From Nostocales cyanobacterium (GTDB taxonomy: Bacteria > Cyanobacteriota > Cyanobacteriia > Cyanobacteriales > Nostocaceae): a DNA stretch of 33,833 nt. Shown in pieces: positions 1 to 7,028 of the stretch. The notes under the pieces are model-generated. The model was not told where the DNA came from and ran no database searches. It was given only the letters and a program-made list of their open reading frames with translations. The translations under genes were made by a program, and so were the position numbers. Positions within the stretch are counted from its first letter, which is position 1; every line of letters begins with the position of its first letter. The stretch covers positions 1 to 33,833 of the forward strand of contig RDXV01000038.1 in assembly GCA_004292695.1 (NCBI GenBank). The letters run 5' to 3'.

Positions 1-69
1 TGGCTAAAGCGTGAAAGCTTACTGAGGGATAACCGCTCCCATGCTCCCCGTGAAGTAAGAAATAAATGT

Positions 70-83
70 CTAGACTTGTCTAG
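70..83. repeat. Short inverted repeat at end of pentapeptide gene
   Basis: CTAGAC-TT-GTCTAG forms a 6-bp perfect inverted repeat that overlaps the stop codon of the minus-strand pentapeptide gene. The loop is only two bases, so a cruciform or protein site is more likely than an RNA terminator. Function not known. Confidence 0.3.
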
Positions 84-505
84 GATTTATATAGCAGGTC
101 AACTTCAGCCAAGCTGGCATTATCGAAGTTAGCACCGCTCAAGTCACAGTCTTCAAAGGTGGATTGCCACAAATTCGCTCGCTCCCAGTTAGTATTGCTA
201 AAGTTGCAGCAAGCAAAGACGCATTCGACACCATTGTTAATCCCAGTAAAGTCGGAACCACTGAAATCGCCTTCTTGCCAATGACATCTGCCCCAGACAG
301 TATATCGAAAATTAGCTTCTCTCAAAATAGCACCACTAAAGTCAACACTAAGGGCAGAATCCTCCAGATTAATACCACTGAGGTCAACACCTCTGAACAA
401 ACCTTTCCGCGAGTCATCAATAGCAATACAAGTAAAATCTCGCTCCCCAGCAGCATATCTACTCAACAATTCCTCAACAGTAATTCTTTGTCTTTTGACC
501 TTCAT
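80..505 (-). CDS. Pentapeptide-repeat protein (141 aa)
   Basis: The N-terminus carries a leader of the form ELLSRYAAGERDF (about residues 12-24), which often precedes pentapeptide repeats in cyanobacteria. It is followed by repeats of the A(D/N)LXX type such as VDLSG, INLED, VDFSG, ANFRY, GDFSG, SDFTG, CNFSN, ANLWQ, CDLSG, ANFDN. Such proteins fold as a right-handed square beta-helix; most in cyanobacteria have no known function, and a few in other bacteria mimic DNA to protect gyrase. The protein is soluble with no signal peptide. It is a paralogue of the 176-aa protein at 9284-9814, sharing the leader and the first repeats. It lies 26 bp downstream of the nuclease-like gene on the same strand, so co-transcription is possible. 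The call as pentapeptide protein is firm; the role is unknown. Confidence 0.88.
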   Translation of the reverse strand: MKVKRQRITVEELLSRYAAGERDFTCIAIDDSRKGLFRGVDLSGINLEDSALSVDFSGAILREANFRYTVWGRCHWQEGDFSGSDFTGINNGVECVFACCNFSNTNWERANLWQSTFEDCDLSGANFDNASLAEVDLLYKS

Positions 506-531
506 TATTCAACACCATTACTTGATAACAT

Positions 532-1203
532 TCACTCTACTATATACACCAAATGGAGTAACCTTCTCAATCTAACCAACCCCTTCAACCTCACTCTCCA
601 AATAATCAAATAACGATAATTTTTCTTTGCCATCAGCCTAGCCTCACGCCTCGTCCAACGTTTTTGTAAAGGGACATCAGCCAATCTTTGCAACACCATA
701 AACACACTATCATCCCCTGTTAACTTAGCAATTGTTTGAGCAATTACCTTACAACAACTCCAAGGATGACGCACCACCTGAATTTCTGCAAACCTAACTA
801 CACCCCAATTACGCTCTAAGAAAAAACGGTTACGAATCTTATCATCATTAACATCAATACAGTGATGAGGTTTACCTGTATCTCCAATATAAGGTTCATC
901 AATTTCAATATCTAAGGCTAACCCAGATAAATGATGATAAAAAATAAAATCAGCCGAGTAATGTAGAGGATAACCGGGAATTTCAAATTCAACCGCTTGA
1001 CAAATCAAATTTCCAGGAAAAGCCCCTAGTAAATGTCGAAAAAACTCCTTTTCACTCACACCTTGCTTGGCCATACTATTTTCATCTGGTAATGCAATGC
1101 AGCCTTGAAACGAAGCTTTGAGATACTTCTGTTCTGAATTACCATTTCTTAACCGCCTTACTAAAGGTGGATAAATAATCATTGGATAATAAGGACTAGA
1201 CAT
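532..1203 (-). CDS. Putative PD-(D/E)XK / Vsr-DUF559-like nuclease-fold protein
   Basis: This 223-aa protein has a central block that reads like a Vsr/DUF559-type restriction-endonuclease-like fold. Seen in order: SEKEFF (E53) at the start of the fold, YSADFIF (D85) and LDIEIDEPY (E100, D102, E103), then KIRNRFFLERNWGVVRFAEIQV (about 117-138), where an aromatic 'W.VVRF.E' strand is typical of this fold. The basic C-terminus (KRWTRREARLMAKK and on) may bind nucleic acid. There is no separate DNA-recognition domain and no restriction-modification partner next door, so a repair or mobile-element role is as likely as restriction. Activity is inferred only from the arrangement of acidic residues. 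The upstream 83-aa gene is on the same strand 66 bp away. Confidence 0.6.
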   Translation of the reverse strand: MSSPYYPMIIYPPLVRRLRNGNSEQKYLKASFQGCIALPDENSMAKQGVSEKEFFRHLLGAFPGNLICQAVEFEIPGYPLHYSADFIFYHHLSGLALDIEIDEPYIGDTGKPHHCIDVNDDKIRNRFFLERNWGVVRFAEIQVVRHPWSCCKVIAQTIAKLTGDDSVFMVLQRLADVPLQKRWTRREARLMAKKNYRYLIIWRVRLKGLVRLRRLLHLVYIVE

Positions 1204-1269
1204 AAATATAATTTGAAAAATTACATAAGAAAAAGCCTTTTAATTTTTAATCAACCAATTAAGTAATAA

Positions 1270-1521
1270 TTAAAAATTATCTAATCTAATATCTTTCCAA
1301 ATCTCAGAAACCTGCCATCCTGTATTACCTACAGATAAAACTATAGGATTATCACGTATTGGAACATAGTTAGGTTCTTGATACTTTATATCGTGTTTCA
1401 GATGTTCCTCACCTGTTGTTTTTTCTGGATTACTGAAATCACCTTGTAGACTTTGCTCTTTTGTTTCCTCTGTTATTTGTGTTTCTTGAAGAAGCTTGTC
1501 AGATTTTTTGATGAGTTTCAT
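1270..1521 (-). CDS. Small hypothetical protein (83 aa)
   Basis: An open frame of 83 codons starts with a Lys-rich MKLIKKSDKLL and continues as a Glu/Gln/Lys-rich, probably disordered stretch to about residue 45. A more ordered C-terminus contains NPIVLSVGNTGWQVSEIW. No domain is recognised and no clear Shine-Dalgarno sequence is seen. It could be the first gene of a short minus-strand unit with the nuclease-like and pentapeptide genes, or a remnant of a longer gene. Existence as a real gene is uncertain. Confidence 0.45.
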   Translation of the reverse strand: MKLIKKSDKLLQETQITEETKEQSLQGDFSNPEKTTGEEHLKHDIKYQEPNYVPIRDNPIVLSVGNTGWQVSEIWKDIRLDNF

Positions 1522-1667
1522 ATTTGGTATTAGGTTGAAATTTTGATATTTACTAACTAATAAATAGTTGACAACAAGTTAACTCACAAATTTGAATTGT
1601 CACTTGAATATCAACATGAATAGATGCGCTAACGCGCTCAAATTAATGGCGTTATGCAACCCAAACA

Positions 1668-1880
1668 ATGCAACAACCAACATTAATTGTAACAGAAAAT
1701 GTAACAGCACTGAAACCTAAACTTACTGCCATTCCTGAACCCAATCATCAACATACACAAAAACTCATTGCAAATTTATCCCTTGAGCATGAGGATACCG
1801 ATTTAGACACAGGTACATTAGCTATTTTAAATAAAATTGAAGCTGAAAAAGAATACTATCAAATTTGTGGAAGGTGGTAA
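1668..1880 (+). CDS. Small hypothetical protein upstream of Gp157-like gene
   Basis: A 70-codon frame ends two bases before the ATG of the Gp157-like gene, so the two are probably translated together. The protein is hydrophilic, with no membrane segment; the C-terminal half (residues about 36-66) could form an acidic helix. I do not recognise the family. The start is the first ATG after a short spacer that holds a hairpin-like repeat (near 1626-1650). The tight spacing to the next gene is the main argument that it is real. Confidence 0.5.
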   Translation: MQQPTLIVTENVTALKPKLTAIPEPNHQHTQKLIANLSLEHEDTDLDTGTLAILNKIEAEKEYYQICGRW

Positions 1881-1882
1881 TA

Positions 1883-2455
1883 ATGACTATAACACTAGCT
1901 CAACAATCCTTAGCCGGACTATCCCAAACTGCTGCTCATCTTTGGGAACAATTAACCAATTGTCAGACTTCTGAAGAAGAAGCTGAGATCATCAATGCCA
2001 TTTGGGAAACTCAAGAAGAACAATCAGAAGCAATTGATATTCAAGCCGAATTAGCATTACAACTAGATGCAGAAATAACATCTGTTAAGCAACGACTAGA
2101 ACATCTCAAAGCCGTACATCAATCAGCACTATTAAGACTAGAACGGTGGCGACAGAAATTAGATGAAACGATTTTAGAACAAAATGCCACAGGAATTTTA
2201 CCTGAGCAAATGATTGGTAATTCATTGCGGATTACAATTAAAGAAAATCCACCCAGTTGTGATGTACTGGTAGATGCAGAAAAATTACCAGCAAAATATC
2301 GCAGAGAAAAGACAGTTTATTCAGCAGATAAGAAAGCGATTATTGCAGCTTGGAAGAAAGGAATTCCTGTGAATGGTACTCATGTTGAACGTAAGCGTCG
2401 GGTTGTTTATGCTTTAACAGCAACAGCAATTCAAGACTTCAAAGATTCACTGTAA
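1883..2455 (+). CDS. Siphovirus Gp157-like protein
   Basis: The 190-aa product has a long helical N-terminal half (residues about 10-100, coiled-coil like, rich in Glu/Gln/Leu) and a C-terminal beta part. The latter contains IKENPPSCDV, then LPAKYRREKTVYSADKKAII and AAWKKGIPVNG. This matches the Gp157 signature: an NPPSV-type strand, a P-x-(E/K)Y loop, a DK-x-AI helix and a KxGxxVxG turn. Gp157 proteins occur in phages and plasmids next to recombination genes; their biochemical role is not established. The start is the ATG preceded by GGAAGGTGG (1869-1877), not an upstream in-frame ATG inside the preceding gene. A MITE-like repeat begins five bases after the stop. Confidence 0.8.
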   Translation: MTITLAQQSLAGLSQTAAHLWEQLTNCQTSEEEAEIINAIWETQEEQSEAIDIQAELALQLDAEITSVKQRLEHLKAVHQSALLRLERWRQKLDETILEQNATGILPEQMIGNSLRITIKENPPSCDVLVDAEKLPAKYRREKTVYSADKKAIIAAWKKGIPVNGTHVERKRRVVYALTATAIQDFKDSL

Positions 2456-2459
2456 GTAG

Positions 2460-2675
2460 TAAGTATTCAGCTATCAGTAATCAGTAAATGGCTACGTCAC
2501 GCTACGCTAACAGCTATTCTCTAGAGAAAGATTGAGTTAATAATAAGAATGCTCTCATTTTGTAAAATTACACAGCGTGTTAATGAGAGCAATTTATCAA
2601 TGAACAATTGATAATTGATGGTTTTCTTCTTTCTAGCTGATAGCTGACTACTGACTACTGACGGCTGAATGCTTA
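2460..2675 (-). mobile_element. MITE-like repeat, copy 1 (216 bp)
   Basis: The ends are imperfect inverted repeats: TAAGTATTCAGCTATCAGTA at the left and the reverse complement TAAGCATTCAGCCGTCAGTA at the right. The interior read on the minus strand matches the copies at 28253-28448 and 27077-27277 (shared AAGAAAGAAGAAAA, CATCAAT, CTCTCATTAA and GCGTGRCGTAGCC blocks). It fills the gap between the Gp157-like gene and the response regulator. It encodes no protein, so it would need a transposase supplied elsewhere. No certain target duplication is visible. Confidence 0.7.
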
Positions 2676-2685
2676 TGATTCACTC

Positions 2686-3393
2686 TTAATTGAGTAAACC
2701 AGCCCGCAATGCTAGAACAGCAGCTTGAGTGCGGTCACTGACACAAAGTTTGTTCAAAATACCCCGCACATATACTTTTACACTTCCCAAACTAATATAC
2801 AGTTGGTCAGCAATCTCTTGATTGCCGAAACCTTGGACAATTAACTCTAATACTTGCATTTCCCGGTCTGTTAATGGATCTGCTGCCAAAATACTTACTT
2901 GCTCCTGTTCAACAGCAGAGATAATCGCTTTGGAAGTAATATTTTGTTTTGTATTCACTGAACGACGAATATTCTTGAGAATAATCCGAGCAATTACTGG
3001 GTCAATCCAAGAATACCCTTCATAAGTCATGTACAGTGCTTCTAACAGTAACTCAAACTTAATAGTCTTGATACAGTAAGAATCTGCCCCAGCTGCAAAC
3101 GCTGCTAAAACCATCTGCTCATCAGCAAAAGAAGTCAACATAATGATTTTTGTTTCTTTTGCTGATGGCACTGATTGTCGAAACTGCTGTACCAGTGCTA
3201 TCCCATCCATGTCCGGTAAACCAATATCAACAATAGCAATATCTGGCTTTGTATCTTGAAGTAGTTGTAAACCAGCAGTAGCATTCTCAGCATCTCCCAC
3301 AACTTGAATATTTTTTTGCTCGTTTAAACAACTACTGATACCGACCCTGGTCAAATTATGGTCTTCGATAATTGCTGCTCTTATGTTTTCCAT
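2686..3393 (-). CDS. NarL/LuxR-family response regulator
   Basis: The 235-aa protein has an N-terminal receiver domain (residues about 4-120) with the acidic pair E10/D11, phospho-acceptor D56 in IVDIGLPDMDG, the MLTS switch Thr and a Lys in YCIKTIKFE. It ends with a LuxR-type helix-turn-helix (about 170-235): LTDREMQVLELIVQGFGNQE then IADQLYISLGSVKVYVRGIL. It is a DNA-binding transcription regulator controlled by phosphorylation. It is divergent from the histidine kinase at 3660, and the 266-bp spacer holds a pair of 15-bp direct repeats, so the two are likely a cognate two-component pair. The linker between domains (about 125-165) is longer than usual for NarL proteins. Confidence 0.92.
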   Translation of the reverse strand: MENIRAAIIEDHNLTRVGISSCLNEQKNIQVVGDAENATAGLQLLQDTKPDIAIVDIGLPDMDGIALVQQFRQSVPSAKETKIIMLTSFADEQMVLAAFAAGADSYCIKTIKFELLLEALYMTYEGYSWIDPVIARIILKNIRRSVNTKQNITSKAIISAVEQEQVSILAADPLTDREMQVLELIVQGFGNQEIADQLYISLGSVKVYVRGILNKLCVSDRTQAAVLALRAGLLN

Positions 3394-3500
3394 GACCTAC
3401 CTCAATAACTGACTAAATTTACTCTTTCTAATGTCGGAAATAATTGACTAAAAATGGATCAGCCTATCGGTCAAAAATTGTTCGCCTCTTAGCCAAAATT

Positions 3501-3558
3501 TATCTATAGAGGTATAAAAATCAAATAGTTTTCTCAAAAAATCTATCTATAGAGGTAT
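3501..3558. promoter_or_regulatory. Pair of 15-bp direct repeats in divergent promoter region
   Basis: TATCTATAGAGGTAT occurs identically at 3501-3515 and 3544-3558, 43 bp apart start to start, close to four helical turns. The core TCTATAGA is itself palindromic. The pair sits between the divergent response regulator and histidine kinase genes and is a candidate operator for the LuxR-type regulator. The sequence is seen; the function is inferred. Confidence 0.5.
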
Positions 3559-3659
3559 GCCAAATTTAAAGTTTTGGTAAAATACTTGATTTAAGTATTA
3601 AGATTTGTTAAAGCCAAAGACATAGCAAACCAAATTTAGATAAATCTACTGATATCTGT

Positions 3660-4763
3660 ATGACATCTTTATTTTGGAATCCAAGCTCAACAGAAAGTAT
3701 CCTTTGGATAGATGACTCAGCCAAAAATGTTTGCTTGCTTAAATCTATACTCAAGCAACAAGGATACAGGCTAACACTAGCAAACAGTGATACAGAAGCC
3801 TTGACCAAGATTGCAGAATCTCCACCTGACTTAGTAATTTTAAATACCTCTATTTCCCATATCAATGGCGGTAAAATCACTCAACAAATTAAGCAGAATT
3901 GTGATTTACCTTTCATACCTGTGTTGCTGATTGCAAATTGTGATCAGCCTAGTTTGATTCGCGGTTTACAAGCTAGTGCTGATGAATTTTTGATGAAACC
4001 TGTAGAACAAAAAGAATTGTTATCAAAAGTCCGTTCGCTCCTACGGTTGAAACATAGTATCAATCAAAGATACCAACTTGCTCGGCAGCGATGTGAAGAT
4101 TTTATGATCAAGTTGACTCACGATTTACGCACTCCTTTGACCTCAACAATTCAACTTTTGCAAATGATTCAAAAAGGGAATTTTGGTCATAATTTCTCAG
4201 AGATAAGGAAACATCTGCAACTACTGACTGAAAGTAATCAAACGCTACTGTCAATGGTGGAAAATGTGCTGGAGGTTTATCAGTATGAAGCTGGATGTAA
4301 GGACTTGGAATTTTTTCCCGTTGACTTATGGGAATTAGCTCAAAAAGTAGTTCAGGAACTCAAACCTTTAGCTGTTGTCAAAAACTTAGTTCTGAATGTC
4401 AAATTAAACAACACACAACCATCTGCGGTGAAAGTACGGGGTGATAGAATAGAACTTTACCGACTGCTAACTAACTTAGTAGGTAATGCTATTCGTTTTA
4501 CAGATAGTGGTTCAGTAGAAGTTTACCTTAGTTCCCAGGATCAACGAGTAACAATTGCTGTGAAAGATACAGGAATTGGCATTAGTAAAACAGAACAATT
4601 ATGCTTATTTGAACGTTTTCGACAGGGTAAACATCAACGTCAAGGTAATGGTCTAGGATTATGTTTGTGCCGTCAAATTGTAGAAGCCCATCAAGGAAAT
4701 ATCTATGTTTCATCAACTTTAGGTAAAGGTAGCATTTTTACTGTTTCTTTACCTGCGTCATAG
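3660..4763 (+). CDS. Histidine kinase with N-terminal pseudo-receiver domain
   Basis: A 367-aa soluble protein. Residues about 13-130 form a receiver domain with the acidic pair D18/D19 and K113 in FLMKP, but the phospho-acceptor position reads LVILNTS, with Asn62 in place of Asp. A HisKA helix follows with H154 in LTHDLRTPL, then a HATPase_c domain with N box LVGNAIRF, G1 box DTGIGIS, F box LFERF and G2 box NGLGLCLC. It should autophosphorylate on H154 and pass the phosphate to a partner, most likely the divergent NarL-type regulator. There is no membrane segment or known sensor domain, so the signal probably acts through the pseudo-receiver. The Asn suggests a phosphorylation-independent input. 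Confidence 0.92.
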   Translation: MTSLFWNPSSTESILWIDDSAKNVCLLKSILKQQGYRLTLANSDTEALTKIAESPPDLVILNTSISHINGGKITQQIKQNCDLPFIPVLLIANCDQPSLIRGLQASADEFLMKPVEQKELLSKVRSLLRLKHSINQRYQLARQRCEDFMIKLTHDLRTPLTSTIQLLQMIQKGNFGHNFSEIRKHLQLLTESNQTLLSMVENVLEVYQYEAGCKDLEFFPVDLWELAQKVVQELKPLAVVKNLVLNVKLNNTQPSAVKVRGDRIELYRLLTNLVGNAIRFTDSGSVEVYLSSQDQRVTIAVKDTGIGISKTEQLCLFERFRQGKHQRQGNGLGLCLCRQIVEAHQGNIYVSSTLGKGSIFTVSLPAS

Positions 4764-4769
4764 CAGAGA

Positions 4770-4786
4770 GCAAGAGGCACTCTTGC
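4770..4786. terminator. Perfect hairpin between convergent genes
   Basis: GCAAGAG-GCA-CTCTTGC forms a 7-bp stem with a 3-base loop 7 bp after the kinase stop codon. There is no run of T after it, so it is not a classical intrinsic terminator. Its position between two convergent genes makes transcription ending plausible. Confidence 0.35.
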
Positions 4787-4963
4787 ATTGATACTCCCCC
4801 GCTAACCTTACGGTGTAACAGGAGTCCTCTGGTGACATTTAAGATAGACAAGAGTAAAACCCTTGTTATTCTTAGATTTTAAGGACTAATCATGTCCTAA
4901 TTTGAATGCCTACCATAACATCTGTAAGTCAGTGTAAATTTTTGTTCAAGTTTTAGGTTTTTG

Positions 4964-5901
4964 CTAGGTTAGCGCCAGTCCATACTCTTGTTCGACAATA
5001 TCTAACAATTTTGACTGCAAAGGTGAAAGATACGGTTTTGGTTGTTTCCCTAATCCTGAACAAAGCCAATCAACGGCACTATCTCGGTTTTCAATTTGAT
5101 GCAGTCGTCGCAATCTCAGGCATAGTTGTTGCATGAACTGGCAGTCTTCATCCAACAGTTCTAAGGATTTGAGATGTTCTATTTTCACTGTGTACTCAGT
5201 ATCCCAAGTCTCAATAGTGCAACTATAGTCTCCAACATGGGTAATAACACCCCAACAACCACTTTTGCCTTTTAGTTCTGGGTTATCTTTGGGTAGTAGA
5301 ATACATACTTCCCCAACATGGTAGGGATTTGGTACTTTGGTTCTTTCTCGGATTATGTCCACAATATCTTGAACTTGACGACCAGAAGGAATTTTACCAC
5401 CTGCTTGTTCCACTGCCTGTTGCCAAGCCAAACGTTGTTGTTCTGGTTCTAAGGAAACCAAAGGTCTAACTTGGCGTTCGCTCGTTGGTAAGATTGAAGA
5501 ACCAATGGTTCCCGTTTCGTCTTGAGTTTTAATTTGGGAATTATTAGTTCCCATCAGATTGTCAACTACCAATGAACCCGCTATCAAGTAGTTCACATGA
5601 CGATTAGTAAATCCAAATCGGGAACGACAGTAATTTTCAAAGGTTGAGTGAGTTGAACGGTACAAACGTCTGTCTCGTATTTCTTTCAATGCTTTAGCAG
5701 CTGCGTAAAAAGCTTTTTCAACTTGTCTCTCTAAAAATATACGATTGACCGAAGGTCACTGCGCTTCGCGCAATCGCGCCACTCGTCTGTACTGAGTTCA
5801 GTTAGTTCGGAGCTAACAGCTGTTTCTGCATGGTTGGTTGCAGAATCGTTCTGGCTGGGTAGCAATTTTTCATCAGTAGAGATGTTTGATATCTCACTCA
5901 T
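4964..5901 (-). pseudogene. Plasmid DNA-binding-type gene, frameshifted by a 35-bp repeat insertion
   Basis: Two pieces of one gene are visible on the minus strand. The 5' piece starts at ATG 5901 (MSEISNIS...ELTELSTDEW) and runs into a stop at 5731-5733. The 3' piece (from about 5739 to 4964) reads LERQVEKAFYAAAKALKEIR, then RRLYRSTHSTFENYCRSRFG, a block seen in cyanobacterial plasmid proteins with helical DNA-binding character, then LPTSERQVRPL and GGKIPSGRQVQDIV. Deleting the hairpin repeat at 5742-5776 joins them in frame (TDEW-R-IFLERQ), giving 300 residues. Without it, the 3' piece has only a TTG at 5689 as a start. It is divergent from the XRE regulator at 6016. Exact function is unknown; a role in plasmid maintenance or regulation is inferred. 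It may be inactive, or a shortened protein may still be made. Confidence 0.75.
5742..5776. repeat. 35-bp nested-hairpin small dispersed repeat
   Basis: The unit has outer arms CGATTG (5742-5747) and CAATCG (5771-5776) enclosing two hairpins: GACC-GAA-GGTC (5747-5757) and TGCGC-TTC-GCGCA (5760-5772). This architecture fits the very small dispersed repeats known in heterocyst-forming cyanobacteria. Its length is not a multiple of three, and it breaks the gene at 4964-5901. Confidence 0.75.
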
Positions 5902-5957
5902 AATTTCTACCCCCTAGCTCCCAAAAAAATTTGCTATTAATTGATACACCATCAACT

Positions 5958-5998
5958 ATAAATTTATGATTTATATTCAATGATAAACTGATAGTTTA
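5958..5998. promoter_or_regulatory. Palindromic candidate operator upstream of XRE regulator
   Basis: Two palindromes lie in the 114-bp divergent region: ATAAATTTAT (5958-5967) and TAAACT-GAT-AGTTTA (5984-5998, 6-bp arms). The second is 17 bp upstream of the regulator's ATG, where an autoregulatory site or a -10 region would be expected. Function is inferred from position and symmetry. Confidence 0.4.
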
Positions 5999-6015
5999 TA
6001 TTTGAGGGTAGTGGA

Positions 6016-6261
6016 ATGGCTGAAAAATGGATGAAAGTTAGAAGAACGATAGATATAGAAATACCCGGTTTGGGTAAGAGAATTAGACAAGCCAGAGAAG
6101 CGGATAAACGCTCTTTAGCGGAAATATGTCGTCAAATCCCCATGACAACTATGAATTGGTACAAAATAGAATCCGAAGAAACCAAAGCTTTGCCAATTGA
6201 AACTTTACAGCGCATTGAAGAGGTGCTGAATGTTAATTTTGGTATTAAATTTTATGAATAA
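6016..6261 (+). CDS. XRE/Cro-CI-type helix-turn-helix regulator
   Basis: The 81-aa protein is essentially one Cro/CI-type HTH domain. LGKRIRQAREADKRSLAEIC makes helices 1-2, IPMTTMNWYKIESEE is the recognition region and LPIETLQRIEEVLNV helices 4-5. A good ribosome binding site (GAGGG, 6003-6007) precedes the ATG. It is divergent from the disrupted gene at 4964-5901, and the palindromes between them may be its binding sites. Likely a repressor for this divergent unit or for plasmid copy control; the target is not visible. No toxin partner is seen next to it. Confidence 0.85.
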   Translation: MAEKWMKVRRTIDIEIPGLGKRIRQAREADKRSLAEICRQIPMTTMNWYKIESEETKALPIETLQRIEEVLNVNFGIKFYE

Positions 6262-7028
6262 CTCAGAATAAATGCTTATGCTTGACAATTAACAAATTTT
6301 TCAAAACTAATATTTCTACGATTAAATTTAAAATTTAAGCTTGATTTTTAACTGATCAGAGTATATATTACGGCAGTTTTCATGTATTTAAGCTACATCC
6401 CAAATAAATCTTGTTTCTTCCTTTGTACCTGACTTGAAAATAAATTTTCATTCCTCCTGGTGTACGCAGTTCATGATGGCTACTTTGCGAATGGCCGCTC
6501 CTTCTTACATATTGTTTGTCTCTACCCTATGCTTATAGCACGCTACGCGAACGCCTATCGGCGATTATGCAAAACTTTTATAATCGCTGTAACCCAGCAG
6601 AAGCAGTGATACTATGAAAGGAAATTAATACACAAAAAAAAGCGAAATTTTCTAGTTGATTATCTGCTGAATTGAAAATGCAATAATGCTTGAGTTCGAT
6701 GTCAGAAAATCCGCTAAAAATCAGTTTTTCAAAGAGTTGTTGCCAAGTTTTACCAATAAATCAGCCACTAATTAGAACTGGATTAACGTTCTTTTCGATA
6801 GGATAGGGCTGTGAAAAATAACAGATTATTTGATGATAACTTGTAAGAAACCTTTGAAAATCTGCGTTTATTCTTCTCTAAGAGTATTCCAACTAAAAAA
6901 ATGCCCAATTGTCATTGCGTAGGGGTAGCCTTCCCGCAGGGTAATGGCAGGTTATGGATCATTTATTGTTTGGAACACTCTAAAGAGCTTCACTTCTCCA
7001 CTTAATAAGATTGTTAGGGGGCAAAAAT
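6262..7028. other. Long non-coding spacer upstream of parA
   Basis: About 770 bp without a credible gene. It holds degenerate small-repeat material: CGCTACGCGAACGCC near 6542-6556 with a CGCC/GGCG hairpin, and GCGTAGGGGTAGCC at 6918-6931 with GGGAAGG/CCC-type symmetry. The rest is AT-rich with no iterons I could recognise. The position before parAB makes an origin or parS site possible, but nothing in the sequence shows it. Confidence 0.5.

Noticed and set aside
164-613. Plus-strand open frame of 149 codons
   Set aside because: It is the antisense shadow of the pentapeptide gene; its Thr/Ser/Asn-rich translation is the usual mirror of A(D/N)LXX repeats. The same applies to plus-strand frames at 9218-9502, 9539-9967 and 9645-9950.
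3608-3880. Minus-strand 90-codon frame opposite the kinase start
   Set aside because: It overlaps the receiver domain coding region, which is clearly the real gene.
6262-7028. Replication origin with iterons before parA
   Set aside because: I searched by eye for repeated words and DnaA-type boxes and found only degenerate small repeats; no Rep protein is encoded nearby.
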